From Crossiella sp. SN42 (GTDB lineage Bacteria; Actinomycetota; Actinomycetes; Mycobacteriales; Pseudonocardiaceae), in NCBI RefSeq assembly GCF_023897065.1, contig NZ_JAMHIV010000005.1, positions 62,001 to 126,000 on the forward strand: DNA of 64,000 bases, in the 5' to 3' direction. Position 1 is the stretch's first letter. Every line of letters begins with the position of its first letter. The notes below the pieces were generated by a model, which was not told the origin of the DNA, searched no databases, and saw nothing but the letters and a program-made list of their open reading frames with translations. The translations under genes were made by a program, and so were the position numbers. Below, piece by piece: positions 1 through 10,464 of this stretch.

Positions 1-837
1 GCCCGGCTGGCCACCTGGGCCGGGCAACCTCGGCAGGCGGCCGAGGAGCTGGAATCGCTGCTGGCGCGCGGGGTCTACCCGCAGTTCGCCGGGCTGAGCG
101 TGGCCTGGCTGGCCGCCGCGCTGGTCGACCTCGGCGAGCTGGGCCGGGCCCGCGACCACTTCCGCGAGCACGACCTGGACGGCGCGCTGGACACCACGCC
201 CGACCGGGCCGAACTGCTCGCCGCCAGGGGTGCGCTGCACCGGGCGGAGGGCCAGTTCCTGTTGGGCTATCAGGACTTCCTGGCCTGTGGCCGGGAGCTG
301 GACGGCTGGGCGGTGGCCAATCCTGCGGTGCTGCCCTGGCGGTCCCAGGCCGCGCTGTGCGCGCACGCGCTGCAACGCGGCCCGCTGGCTGCCTCGCTGG
401 CCAGGGCCGAGCTGGTGGCGGCCCGCCGCTGGGGCGCGCCGCGGCCGATCGGGCGGGCGCTGCACGCGGCGGGCTGGGACTCCGCCGCGCAGCTCACCGA
501 GGCCGCGGCCCTGGTGCACGGCGCGGAGCTCGTGCAGGTGCGGCACGACCTGGGGCTGCTGCTGGCCGCGCGTGGGCAGCAGCTGGCCGCCGAGGAGGCC
601 TTCGCCGCCGCGCGGGAGGCCGCGGCGATGATCGGCAACACCCGCTGGGCCGCGCGCGCCGCGCCGCCGCCGTTGACCAGTCAGGAGGGCCGGATCGCCG
701 CGCTGGTGCGGGCCGGGCTGAGCAACAAGGAGATCGCGGCCCGGCTCGGCGTGGTGGTGCGCACCGTGGAGCTGCACCTGTCCCAGGTCTACCGCAAGCT
801 CGGGGTGTCCGGGCGGTCCGGGTTGATCCGCGGCTAA
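1..837 (+). CDS. LuxR-family transcriptional regulator, C-terminal part (partial at left edge)
   Basis: The reading frame is open from base 1, so the N-terminus lies outside the window. The visible 278 residues are alanine/leucine-rich helical repeats, as in the TPR-like region of large ATP-binding LuxR (LAL/MalT-type) regulators. They end in a LuxR/GerE helix-turn-helix over roughly the last 55 residues, with LTSQEGRIAALV, GLSNKEIAARLGV and RTVELHLSQVYRKLGV. This part binds DNA; any STAND ATPase would be upstream and cannot be checked here. The TAA stop overlaps the TAG stop of the convergent antiporter gene. The target genes are unknown. Confidence 0.85.
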   Translation, partial: ARLATWAGQPRQAAEELESLLARGVYPQFAGLSVAWLAAALVDLGELGRARDHFREHDLDGALDTTPDRAELLAARGALHRAEGQFLLGYQDFLACGRELDGWAVANPAVLPWRSQAALCAHALQRGPLAASLARAELVAARRWGAPRPIGRALHAAGWDSAAQLTEAAALVHGAELVQVRHDLGLLLAARGQQLAAEEAFAAAREAAAMIGNTRWAARAAPPPLTSQEGRIAALVRAGLSNKEIAARLGVVVRTVELHLSQVYRKLGVSGRSGLIRG

Positions 838-2411
838 CGTGCCGCCTGCGCCGCGGCCTCTTCCAGGTCAAGGCGTTCCAGCTCGCCGCGCACGATGTCA
901 TCGGGCAGTTCCCCCGCCTTGCGCGCCCGCACCAGCGCGGTCCGCTGCGCGGCCAGCAGCTGCTGCCGCACAGTGAGCAGCAGGCCGCGTTCGGCCGGGG
1001 ACATCCGGGTCTCGTCGGACTCCTTGCTGGCCGCCAGCGCGGTGGTGAACCGCTCCCGCAACCGCGCGAACGCCTCCGGGTCGGCGCCCTCCGGCGGGGT
1101 GCTCAGGGCCTGTTTGGCCGCGGCCCTGGTGACCTCCCTGGCCTTGGCCGCGCCCAGTTCCGCGCGCCGCTGTTCCTCCGGGGCTTCCAGGCGCAGCCAG
1201 CGGATCAGCGGCGGCAGCGTGGGGCCCTGGATCAGCAGCGTGCCGACCGCGACCACGAACGCCAGCGCCTGGATCAGATCCCGGCCGGGCACGGTGGCCG
1301 GCACCCCCGCCGCGGCGGCCATGGTGACCACGCCACGCATACCGGTCCAGGAGATCACCGCCATGTACTGCCACGGCAACCGTTCCCGGACCAGGCGGCG
1401 TCGCCCGCGCGGCAGGCCTACGGTCAGTCGCCCGCGGAGCAGGCCACGGCCGTAGGTGAGGAAGACCCAGGCCGGGCGCACCAGCAGCACCGTGCCGAGC
1501 ACCGCCGTCGCGCCGAGGACGAAGGCGGGCCAGGAGATCCCGGTCGCGGCGAGCCCGGCGAAGACGAACTTGCACTGCAAACCCATGTAGGCGAAGACGA
1601 AGGCCTCCAGCAGCACGTCCAGGCTGTGCCAGACCTGCCTGCCCTGCAACCGGGTGGCGAAGGAGGCGCGGGCGTCGTTGTGCCCCAAGGTGATCCCGGC
1701 CGCGACCACCGCCAGCACCCCAGACGCGTGCACCTCCTCGGCCAGCAGGTAGGCGGCGAAGGGCACGATCAGCCCGAGCGCGGTCTCCAGCCCGCTGTCC
1801 CGCAGCCGGGACCGGATCCCGTGCACCACCAAGGCCAGGGCCAGTCCAATGAGGACACCGGCCAGCACGCCGTAGCCGAAGAGCAGGAACGGGTTGCCGA
1901 ACAGGGTGTCCTTGCCGGTGGCCGCGGCCACCGCGAGGGTGAACAGGGTCAGCGCGGCCGCGTCGTTGACCAGGCTCTCCCCGGTCAGGATGGCCATCAA
2001 CCGCTTGGGCAGCCCCAGTTTCCGGCCCACCGCCAGCGCGGCCACCGCATCCGGCGGGGCCACCACCGCGCCCAGCAGCAGGGCGGGCACCAGCGCCAGG
2101 CCGGGCACCGCCCAGGCCGCGACCAGTCCGGTGACCGCGGCGGAGACCAGCACCATGCCCACGCCGAGGAACAGGATCGCGCGCAGGTTGCGGGCCAGGC
2201 TGACGAAGGAGAAGTCCAGCGCCGCGGAGTACAGCAGCGGCGGCAGCACCACGGTCAGGATCAGCTCCGGCGCCAGCTCGAACCGCGGCAGGCCGGGGAT
2301 GAAGGAGACCGCGGCCGCGATCACCACCACGACCAGCGCGGGTTGCAGGCCCTTGCGACTGGCCAGCGCGGTGATCCCGATCGCGCCCACGACCACCAGC
2401 AGCAGCTGCAC
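834..2411 (-). CDS. Na+/H+ antiporter, CPA1 family
   Basis: A 525-residue polytopic membrane protein with about 12 hydrophobic segments in the first 400 residues and a charged cytoplasmic tail. CPA1 hallmarks include GESLVNDAAALTLF and VVAPPDAVAALAVGRKLGLP, the region carrying the transport aspartates. It should exchange Na+ (or K+) for protons across the plasma membrane for pH and salt homeostasis. The frame stays open far upstream, but GTG at 2411 is chosen because GGAGG lies 6 nt before it and the first membrane helix starts at once (VQLLLVVVGAIGI). Longer versions would run through the divergent kinase gene. Convergent with the LuxR gene, stops overlapping. Confidence 0.88.
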   Translation of the reverse strand: MQLLLVVVGAIGITALASRKGLQPALVVVVIAAAVSFIPGLPRFELAPELILTVVLPPLLYSAALDFSFVSLARNLRAILFLGVGMVLVSAAVTGLVAAWAVPGLALVPALLLGAVVAPPDAVAALAVGRKLGLPKRLMAILTGESLVNDAAALTLFTLAVAAATGKDTLFGNPFLLFGYGVLAGVLIGLALALVVHGIRSRLRDSGLETALGLIVPFAAYLLAEEVHASGVLAVVAAGITLGHNDARASFATRLQGRQVWHSLDVLLEAFVFAYMGLQCKFVFAGLAATGISWPAFVLGATAVLGTVLLVRPAWVFLTYGRGLLRGRLTVGLPRGRRRLVRERLPWQYMAVISWTGMRGVVTMAAAAGVPATVPGRDLIQALAFVVAVGTLLIQGPTLPPLIRWLRLEAPEEQRRAELGAAKAREVTRAAAKQALSTPPEGADPEAFARLRERFTTALAASKESDETRMSPAERGLLLTVRQQLLAAQRTALVRARKAGELPDDIVRGELERLDLEEAAAQAAR

Positions 2412-2471
2412 CGCCCACCTCCACCGCCTCGGTGAGCCGCACGGTAACCGAGCAGGCCGGACCCCGCTGGC

Positions 2472-2477
2472 TACGCT
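2472..2477 (+). promoter_or_regulatory. -10 hexamer of a likely leaderless transcript (kinase-like gene)
   Basis: TACGCT lies exactly 6 nt before the GTG start at 2484 and there is no Shine-Dalgarno sequence between them. This TANNNT, 6-8 nt, start-codon layout recurs in the window and fits a leaderless mRNA starting at or next to the GTG. No clear -35 is visible. Confidence 0.45.
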
Positions 2478-2483
2478 GGGCCG

Positions 2484-3044
2484 GTGATCACCCGATCGGA
2501 ACTGCTGGACCGGCTGGCCGGGCTGGTCGCCGGGCGGCGCCGGGTCGCGCTCACCGGACCGGACGCCGCGGGCAAGACCACCCTGGCCGCCGAACTGGCC
2601 GACCGGATCCCGTTGCGCCGGTTGAGCATCGACGACTTCCACCGGCCGGAGCGGGTGCGGCACCGGCGCGGTCCGCTCTCCCCTGAGGGCTATCTGGCGG
2701 ACTGCTTCGACTTCCCCGCGCTGCGCCGCCGGGTGCTGGAACCCTTGCCGCCCGGCGAAACCCTGCTGACCGAGGGGGTGTTCCTGCTGGTCGAGGACCT
2801 GCGCGACTGCTGGGACCTGACCATCTACCTGGAGGTGTCCCCGGCGGAGACCCTGCGCAGGGCGCTGGCCCGCGACGTGGCGCTGTTCGGCTCGCCCGAG
2901 CAGGTCCTCCAGCGCTACACCCACCGCTACCTGCCGGGCCAGCAGCTCTACCGCGAGGCCGCCCGGCCGGTGGAGACCGCCGATGTGCTGCTCGGCTACG
3001 ACGACCCGGCCGCCCCGGTGGTCCGCCGCTGGCCAGTGCCATAG
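2484..3044 (+). CDS. Uridine kinase-like P-loop NTPase
   Basis: 186 residues. A Walker A motif, GPDAAGKT, is at residues 25-32, followed by the nucleoside-kinase-like LSIDDFHRP and a strand ending in LLTEGVF (Walker B position). The organisation matches uridine kinase / phosphoribulokinase-family proteins that are common and often uncharacterised in actinobacteria. A nucleoside or small-molecule kinase role is inferred from the family; the substrate is not visible. It is divergent from the antiporter, with 72 bp between the start codons. There is no ribosome binding site, and a -10-like TACGCT 6 nt upstream suggests leaderless translation. Confidence 0.8.
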   Translation: MITRSELLDRLAGLVAGRRRVALTGPDAAGKTTLAAELADRIPLRRLSIDDFHRPERVRHRRGPLSPEGYLADCFDFPALRRRVLEPLPPGETLLTEGVFLLVEDLRDCWDLTIYLEVSPAETLRRALARDVALFGSPEQVLQRYTHRYLPGQQLYREAARPVETADVLLGYDDPAAPVVRRWPVP

Positions 3045-3148
3045 ACCGGGGCAATAGATAGGTACCCCTACGGATCCCCGCCCTGATTGTCCGGCTCACA
3101 CCGCTGGCTGATCGTGACTTCCGCAACACCCCCTGCGAAGGAGTCACG

Positions 3149-4951
<1,803 letters not shown>

Positions 4952-4956
4952 CCGGA

Positions 4957-4999
4957 TCCGGCGAGGGCTCCGCGCCGCCACACAGGAGCCCTCGCCGGA
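4957..4999. terminator. Bidirectional hairpin terminator
   Basis: A perfect 15-bp inverted repeat (4957-4971 with 4985-4999, arm TCCGGCGAGGGCTCC) with a 13-nt loop, placed between the convergent protease and MBL-hydrolase genes. There is no long T-tract, which is usual in high-GC actinobacteria. Confidence 0.75.
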
Positions 5000-5003
5000 C
5001 TTG

Positions 5004-5633
5004 TCAGTGCCCTCGGGTGATCCACTCCTGCAGGTTCGGCGCCTCGGCCCTGATCGTGGTGCTGCCGCCGTGGCCGGTGTGCACGGTGGTGTTCAGCGGC
5101 AGGGTCAGCAACCGGTCCCTGATCGAGGCGATGATGGTGTCGAAGCTGCTGAAGGAACGCCCGGTGGCGCCGGGACCGCCCTGGAACAGGGTGTCGCCGG
5201 TGAACACCACGTCCAGCTCGGGCACGTGGAAGCAGCAGGCGCCCGGCGCGTGGCCGGGGGTGTGCAGCACGTGCACCGCGGTGCCGGCCACCTCGATCAC
5301 CTGGCCGTCCCGCAGCAGGTCGTCCGGTTCCCGGTCCGGGTGGGTCAGCTTCCACACCGGCAGGTCGTCGGGGTGCAGCAGGATCGGCGCGCCGGTGGCC
5401 TCGGCCAGCTCGGGGGCGAACCGGATGTGGTCGTCGTGGGCGTGCGTGGCCAGGATCGCGGCCACCCGCCGGTCACCGATGACCCGCCGGATCGCGGCCA
5501 CGTCGTGCGGGGCGTCGAAGACCACGCACTCCGCCTCATCGCCGAGCACCCAGACGTTGTTGTCCACCTCGAAGGTCTGCCCGTCCAGGCTGAACGTGCC
5601 GGAGGTGACCGCGTGGTCGATCCGGACGCCCAT
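5004..5633 (-). CDS. MBL-fold metallo-hydrolase paired with mycothiol dehydrogenase
   Basis: 209 residues with the metallo-beta-lactamase-fold zinc motif THAHDDHI, later histidine/aspartate ligands in HTPGHAPG and FTGDTLF, and HTGHG near the C-terminus. It resembles glyoxalase II-like hydrolases. Its ATG overlaps the stop of the upstream mycothiol dehydrogenase gene (ATGA), so the two are translationally coupled. From this pairing it probably hydrolyses the S-formylmycothiol made by the dehydrogenase, releasing formate and mycothiol. That role is an inference; the MBL fold itself is clear. Confidence 0.88.
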   Translation of the reverse strand: MGVRIDHAVTSGTFSLDGQTFEVDNNVWVLGDEAECVVFDAPHDVAAIRRVIGDRRVAAILATHAHDDHIRFAPELAEATGAPILLHPDDLPVWKLTHPDREPDDLLRDGQVIEVAGTAVHVLHTPGHAPGACCFHVPELDVVFTGDTLFQGGPGATGRSFSSFDTIIASIRDRLLTLPLNTTVHTGHGGSTTIRAEAPNLQEWITRGH

Positions 5634-6718
5634 CAGAAGACCACCACCGAGCGCAGCACGCCGCCGGTGTGCATCTTCTCGAACGCGCCCTCCACCCCGT
5701 CCAGCGGGATCTCCTCGGAGACGAAGGCGTCCAGGTCCAGGCGGCCCTGCCGGTACAGCTCGACCAGCATCGGGAAGTCCCGGCTGGGCAGGCAGTCGCC
5801 GTACCAGGAGGACTTGAGCGCGCCGCCGCGGGAGAAGAAGTCGATCAGCGGCATCTCGATGGTCATCTCCGGGGTGGGCACGCCGACCAGCACCACGGTG
5901 CCCGCCAGGTCGCGGGCGTAGAAGGCCTGCTTCCAGGTCTCCGGGCGACCGACCGCGTCGATCACCACGTCCGCGCCGTTGCCGCCGGTGAGGTCCTGGA
6001 TCGCCTTGACCGGGTCGGTCTCCCGCGCGTTGACCACGTGGGTGGCGCCGAAGCCCTTGGCCACCTCCAGCTTCCCCGGGTCCACGTCCACCGCGATGAT
6101 GGTGTGCGCGCCGGCCAGCGCCGATCCGGCGATCGCGCCGTCGCCGACCCCGCCGCAGCCGATCACCGCCACCGAGTCGCCGCGACCGACCCCGCCGGTG
6201 TTGATCGCCGCGCCGATGCCGGCCATCACCCCGCAGCCGAGCAGCCCGACCGCGGCCGCGCGCGCCTCCGGGTCGACCTTGGTGCACTGGCCCGCGGCGA
6301 CCAGGGTCTTGTCCGCGAACGCGCCGATGCCCAGCGCCGGGGTCAGCGGGGTGCCGTCGGTCAGCGTCATCGGCTGGGCCGCGTTGTGCGTGTTGAAGCA
6401 GTACCAGGGCCTGCCCCGGCGACAGGCGCGGCACTGGCCGCAGACCGCGCGCCAGTTCAGCACCACGAAGTCACCGGGCTCGACCTCGGTGACGCCCTCG
6501 CCGACCGCCTCCACCACGCCCGCGGCCTCGTGGCCGAGCAGGAACGGGAACTCGTCGTTGATGCCGCCCTGGCGGTAGTGCAGGTCGGTGTGGCAGACCC
6601 CGCAGGCCTGCACCTTGACCACCGCCTCGCCGGGCCCGGGGTCCGGTACCACGATCGTCACCAGCTCGACGGGCGCGTTCTTGCTCCTGGCGATGACGCC
6701 ACGGACCTCTTGAGCCAC
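5633..6718 (-). CDS. mscR: S-(hydroxymethyl)mycothiol dehydrogenase
   Basis: 361-residue zinc-dependent medium-chain dehydrogenase. Catalytic zinc ligands are Cys42 (GVCHTD) with His63 and Glu64 (GHEAAG). The structural-zinc cysteines are 93, 96, 99 and 107. The Rossmann motif is [14 protein letters not shown]. The sequence pattern ([24 protein letters not shown]) is that of NAD/mycothiol-dependent formaldehyde dehydrogenase, which oxidises the spontaneous formaldehyde-mycothiol adduct; it may also act as S-nitrosomycothiol reductase. GTG at 6718 is chosen for the GAGGAG 6 nt before it. First gene of a two-gene operon with the MBL hydrolase. Confidence 0.92.
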   Translation of the reverse strand: MAQEVRGVIARSKNAPVELVTIVVPDPGPGEAVVKVQACGVCHTDLHYRQGGINDEFPFLLGHEAAGVVEAVGEGVTEVEPGDFVVLNWRAVCGQCRACRRGRPWYCFNTHNAAQPMTLTDGTPLTPALGIGAFADKTLVAAGQCTKVDPEARAAAVGLLGCGVMAGIGAAINTGGVGRGDSVAVIGCGGVGDGAIAGSALAGAHTIIAVDVDPGKLEVAKGFGATHVVNARETDPVKAIQDLTGGNGADVVIDAVGRPETWKQAFYARDLAGTVVLVGVPTPEMTIEMPLIDFFSRGGALKSSWYGDCLPSRDFPMLVELYRQGRLDLDAFVSEEIPLDGVEGAFEKMHTGGVLRSVVVF

Positions 6719-6927
6719 GGTGCTCTCCTCTCGCTGTCCCCGGCCACGGTTGCAGACATGCGCATCATTCGCCACGCCTGGGACGGTGTCGTCAACCGAG
6801 TGGATCAATGCCCGACCGGAGGAAAGCGCAACGTGCAGGCAAACGATTTCGCCAAGATTCTTTCTTAATTTGCGGCAGGGTCAATAAGGTGTCCGCGGGG
6901 ACAGCGCGCAGCAAGGGGTCAGACAAG

Positions 6928-7917
6928 TTGGCGACGATCAGTGATGTAGCCGCACGGGCAGGGGTGTCCACCGCGACGGTCTCGCGGGCGTTGAACGGCA
7001 AGTCCACCGTGGACCCGGAGCTGGTGAGCCGGGTGCGGGCGGCGGCGAAGGAGCTCGGGTACCGGCCGAACGGGCTGGCCCGCAACCTGCGCCGGCAGGA
7101 GACCGCGGTGCTCGCCTTGATCATCTCAGACGTGGAGAACCCGTTCTTCACCGCCATCGCCCGCGGGGTCGAGGACACCGCGCAGGCCGGTGGTTACCAG
7201 GTGGTCCTGTGCAACTCCGATGAGAACGCGGACAAGGAGCGGCGCTACGTCGAGGTGGCGCTGAGCGAGCGGGCCGCGGGCGTGATCGTCTCGCCCTCGG
7301 GCCTGCCCGGCGGCCTGGACCCGCTCTTCGACAGCGGCACGCCGGTGGTCGCGGTGGACCGCAGGGTGCCGGACCGGCCCTGCGACATGGTGCTGGTGCA
7401 CAGCAGGCAGGGCGCCAGGCAGGCCACCGAGCACCTCCTCGAGCAGGGGTACCGGCGGGTGGCCTGCCTGACCGGCCCGGCCGGGGTGCCCACCGCCGAC
7501 GACCGCGCCGCGGGCTACCGGGACGCACTCGCCGCGACCGGGCGGCCCGAACTGCTGTGGCGGGCCGAGTACCGGGCCGCGGGCGCGCAGGTCGCCGCGA
7601 CCGAACTGCTCGGCGGGCCGGACCGGCCGGACGCGCTGCTGGTGGGCAACAGCGCGATGGCGGTCGGCGTGCTGGCCGCGATGCGCGAGCTGGGACTGCG
7701 GGCCGGGTCGGACCTGGGGCTGGTCTCCTTCGACGACGCGCCGTGGACCACGCTGCTGGAACCGCAGCTGAGCGTGGTCACCCAGCCCGCCTACCAGATC
7801 GGCGTGCAGGCCACCCAGCTGCTGCTGGCCCGGATCGCCAACCCGGCCCGGCTACCGAGCACGGTGACCCTGGACGCCGAGGTCATCGTGCGCGGCAGTT
7901 CGCTCCGGTCACCATGA
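6928..7917 (+). CDS. LacI-family transcriptional regulator
   Basis: About 329 residues. The N-terminal LacI helix-turn-helix (ATISDVAARAGVSTATVSRALNG) is followed by a periplasmic-binding-protein-like sensor domain (LALIISDVENPFF, CLTGPAGVPTADDR, GLVSFDDAPW). It probably represses sugar-use genes in response to a ligand that cannot be told from sequence. The TTG at 6928 places the start at the usual family N-terminus, with AAGGGG upstream. An in-frame GTG at 6889 would add 13 residues and is also possible. Its 3' end overlaps the convergent glycosidase gene by 9 bp, which may be its target. Confidence 0.88.
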   Translation: MATISDVAARAGVSTATVSRALNGKSTVDPELVSRVRAAAKELGYRPNGLARNLRRQETAVLALIISDVENPFFTAIARGVEDTAQAGGYQVVLCNSDENADKERRYVEVALSERAAGVIVSPSGLPGGLDPLFDSGTPVVAVDRRVPDRPCDMVLVHSRQGARQATEHLLEQGYRRVACLTGPAGVPTADDRAAGYRDALAATGRPELLWRAEYRAAGAQVAATELLGGPDRPDALLVGNSAMAVGVLAAMRELGLRAGSDLGLVSFDDAPWTTLLEPQLSVVTQPAYQIGVQATQLLLARIANPARLPSTVTLDAEVIVRGSSLRSP

Positions 7918-9732
7918 CGCGGGGCAGTACTCGGCTGACACGTTGGTCCGCACGCAGCCGGAACGGAAGTCCGCCCGCACCCGCAGCAACCCGTTGTCGA
8001 ACTCGGTCTCCTGCACCAGCGGATCGCCGTTCACCCACCTGAACCCGGTCATCGCCGCCGCGCCGGCGAGCTTGTGCAGCGGCGCGAACGCCCGGTGCAG
8101 CTCGGCGATCCGCTCGCCGTGCCGGTCCAGCTCGCCCTTGTCCAGCACCAGGTTCGGCGGGGTGTTGTACAGCAGCGCGAGCAGGATGCGGTCCTTGGCC
8201 AGTGCGGGCAGCTTGGACAGCGGCAGCTCCCAGCGGTCGGTGGCGATCAGCGAGTCGTGCAGCACGGTCTGGTACAGCGGGACCCGCACCGCCGGGTCGA
8301 ACATGAACCGGGTCAGCTCGGCGGAGAGCTCCACCGGCTTGAAGAAGAACGCCGGGGCTTGCTCCGGATACCAAGCGCCCCAACGCTTCTGCTCGGCCCA
8401 GAGCGCGTCGGTGACCGGGGTGAGCGAGCCGTGGTTGAAGGCCAGCACCCGGTTCGCCCAGCCCGCCGCGGTCTCCGAACCGAGCACCAGACCGCGTTCG
8501 CCGGAGAGGTAGGCCATCCGCGCCAGGCGGTTGCGGCGGTCCTGTTCCTGGGTCATCGGATGGGCCGGTGCGTGGTCGTCGAAGAGCTGGCCCGCGGCGT
8601 CCACGTCCAGGAAGTAGGTCTCGGCGCCGTTGGCGGTCCACTTGCGGACCCGGTCCCGGTAGACCTCGCTGCTCAGCGCGGCGGTGCTGAGGTAGCAGCC
8701 GCGGCCGCCGAAGCCGGTCCGCAAGCTGCCGTCGGCCTTGCGCACGCAGCCCTCCGGCCACAGGTTGCCCGGCCAGACCGAGCCCGGGTTGTCCGCGGTG
8801 GCCGGGTCCTGGGCGTTGTCCCAGGAGTCGTAGGGTCCGGCCAGGAAACCCGCCTTCTTGGCCGCGGCGATCGCCTCCTTGCTCATCGGCTCGCCGTCGT
8901 AGCCCAGCCAGAGGCGGTCCAGGCCAAGCTCCTTCAGCCTGCGCACGCCCTCGACCTCCCTGGCCTGGCCCCAGCCGTAGGCGTGCAGCGCGCCGAGCAG
9001 CTTGCCGGCCGCCGGGTTGGCCCCGATCTTCTCCTTGAGGCTGCCCAACCCGCCCTTGGCCGCCAGGAACCGGCGGTAGTCCGCGGCGGCGGCCACCGGT
9101 GATCCTTCGGTGAGTCCGATGTCGACGGTGAGCTCCGGAGTCCGTTCGTCGAAACGGTGTTCGGCGGTCGCGTGCAACCGATTGTCCACAGTGGACACAT
9201 CGAGTTCGGTGCCGATGTCGGTGGACACCAGGTAGCTCACCCCGCGCCCGGCCAGCTGCTGGCCCCAGAACGGCAGTGTCATCCCGTCGGTCAGCGCCAC
9301 CTTGCCCAGCCGGCCGGCCCACCAGGTGTCCCGCACCGGCACGGACAGGCCCTCGCCACGGGGCAGCACCAGTCGGCTGGTGGCCGGGTCGGCACCGGTG
9401 ACCGGCCAGCGCAGGCGGCCCGATCCACCGTGGACGGTCACCCGCAACCGGCCGTCCCGCACCCCGGTCCATACCCGGTAGCCCCGCTCGGGGTACTGCC
9501 AGCTCACGCCGTCGCCGTTGCGCCGCAAGCCCTCCACCCGGCCCAACCCGTCAGCGCCCCGTGACACCAGGGCCGCGCCGGTGATCTCCATTGTGGACGG
9601 ATCGACCCGCACAGCCCCGCCTGCCAGCGAGAACCGCAGCAGGTTCGCCGGTTCCGCATGGGCTGGGAGGGCCGCGAGCAACAGGGCGAGGGTGAGTCCG
9701 CCGGACACCATTCGTTCACGTGATCTTCGCAC
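7909..9732 (-). CDS. Secreted glycoside hydrolase related to GH101/GH129
   Basis: 607 residues with a basic N-terminus and a signal peptide ending about PAHAEP. A beta-rich N-terminal part is followed by a barrel-like region with motifs such as LWLGYDGEPMSKEA, ETYFLDVDA, LGSETAAGWAN and FNHGSLTPV. These recall the endo-alpha-N-acetylgalactosaminidase (GH101) and GH129 group, whose catalytic acids are Asp and Glu. Assignment to one family is tentative. GTG at 9732 keeps the basic n-region; ATG at 9711 is an alternative. It is convergent with the LacI gene and divergent from the two-component system. Confidence 0.7.
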   Translation of the reverse strand: MRRSRERMVSGGLTLALLLAALPAHAEPANLLRFSLAGGAVRVDPSTMEITGAALVSRGADGLGRVEGLRRNGDGVSWQYPERGYRVWTGVRDGRLRVTVHGGSGRLRWPVTGADPATSRLVLPRGEGLSVPVRDTWWAGRLGKVALTDGMTLPFWGQQLAGRGVSYLVSTDIGTELDVSTVDNRLHATAEHRFDERTPELTVDIGLTEGSPVAAAADYRRFLAAKGGLGSLKEKIGANPAAGKLLGALHAYGWGQAREVEGVRRLKELGLDRLWLGYDGEPMSKEAIAAAKKAGFLAGPYDSWDNAQDPATADNPGSVWPGNLWPEGCVRKADGSLRTGFGGRGCYLSTAALSSEVYRDRVRKWTANGAETYFLDVDAAGQLFDDHAPAHPMTQEQDRRNRLARMAYLSGERGLVLGSETAAGWANRVLAFNHGSLTPVTDALWAEQKRWGAWYPEQAPAFFFKPVELSAELTRFMFDPAVRVPLYQTVLHDSLIATDRWELPLSKLPALAKDRILLALLYNTPPNLVLDKGELDRHGERIAELHRAFAPLHKLAGAAAMTGFRWVNGDPLVQETEFDNGLLRVRADFRSGCVRTNVSAEYCPASW

Positions 9733-9795
9733 TCGGTCACCATGTCGGGTGCAGATGAGAGTCGGGTGAGAATCCCTTGGCTACCATCGGGAGCG

Positions 9796-10464
9796 ATGCG
9801 GGTACTGGTGGCGGAGGACGACGAGGCGGTGCGCACGGCGGTCGAGCTGGCGCTGACCTCCGAGGGCCACGAGGTGCGCTCGGTGACCGACGGCGGGCTG
9901 GCCCTGGCCGAGATCGCGGACTGGCGACCGGACGCTGTGGTGCTGGACCTGCTGATGCCCTTCACCGACGGCCTCACCGTCTGCCGCCGGTTGCGGGCGG
10001 GCGGTGACCGGACCCCGATCCTGGTGCTGACCGCGCGGGACGCGGCCGGTGACCGGGTCGCCGGGCTGGACGCGGGGGCCGATGACTACCTGGTCAAGCC
10101 CTTCGACCTGGCCGAGCTGCTGGCCAGGGTCCGCGCGCTGCTGCGGCGGGCCTACCCGGAGGACCCGGCGGTCCTGCGGCACGGGGACCTCACCGTGGAC
10201 ACCGAGGCCAGGCTGGTGCGACGCGGGGACCGGCGGATCGAGCTGAGCCGCACCGAGTTCGCCCTGCTGGAGGTGCTGGCGCGCAACGCGGGCCGGGCGC
10301 TGCCCCGGGAGTCGATCATCGACCGGGTGTGGGGGCCCGGACTGTCCACAGCGAACTCGCTGGCGGTGTACATCCGGTACCTGCGCGGCAAGCTGGAGAC
10401 CCCCGGCGAGCCCCCGTTGCTGCACACCGTGCGGGGTATTGGTTATCGACTGGGTGATCCATGA
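9796..10464 (+). CDS. OmpR/MprA-type response regulator
   Basis: 222 residues. The receiver domain has the acidic pocket EDD near residue 8, phospho-acceptor Asp51 (VVLDLLMPFTDG) and Lys101 (DDYLVKPFD). The C-terminal winged-helix domain (about 130-222) carries LSRTEFALLEVLARN and VRGIGYRLG. The closest well-known relatives are MprA-like envelope-stress regulators (family inference). ATG at 9796 has GGGAG just upstream and a -10-like TACCAT 8 nt before it. Its stop overlaps the start of the sensor kinase gene (ATGA), forming a coupled two-gene operon. Confidence 0.92.
   Translation: MRVLVAEDDEAVRTAVELALTSEGHEVRSVTDGGLALAEIADWRPDAVVLDLLMPFTDGLTVCRRLRAGGDRTPILVLTARDAAGDRVAGLDAGADDYLVKPFDLAELLARVRALLRRAYPEDPAVLRHGDLTVDTEARLVRRGDRRIELSRTEFALLEVLARNAGRALPRESIIDRVWGPGLSTANSLAVYIRYLRGKLETPGEPPLLHTVRGIGYRLGDP

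Noticed and set aside
2412-2924. N-terminal extension of the antiporter frame
   Set aside because: It runs opposite the kinase-like gene and has no ribosome binding site or membrane-protein character; GTG 2411 with GGAGG is better.
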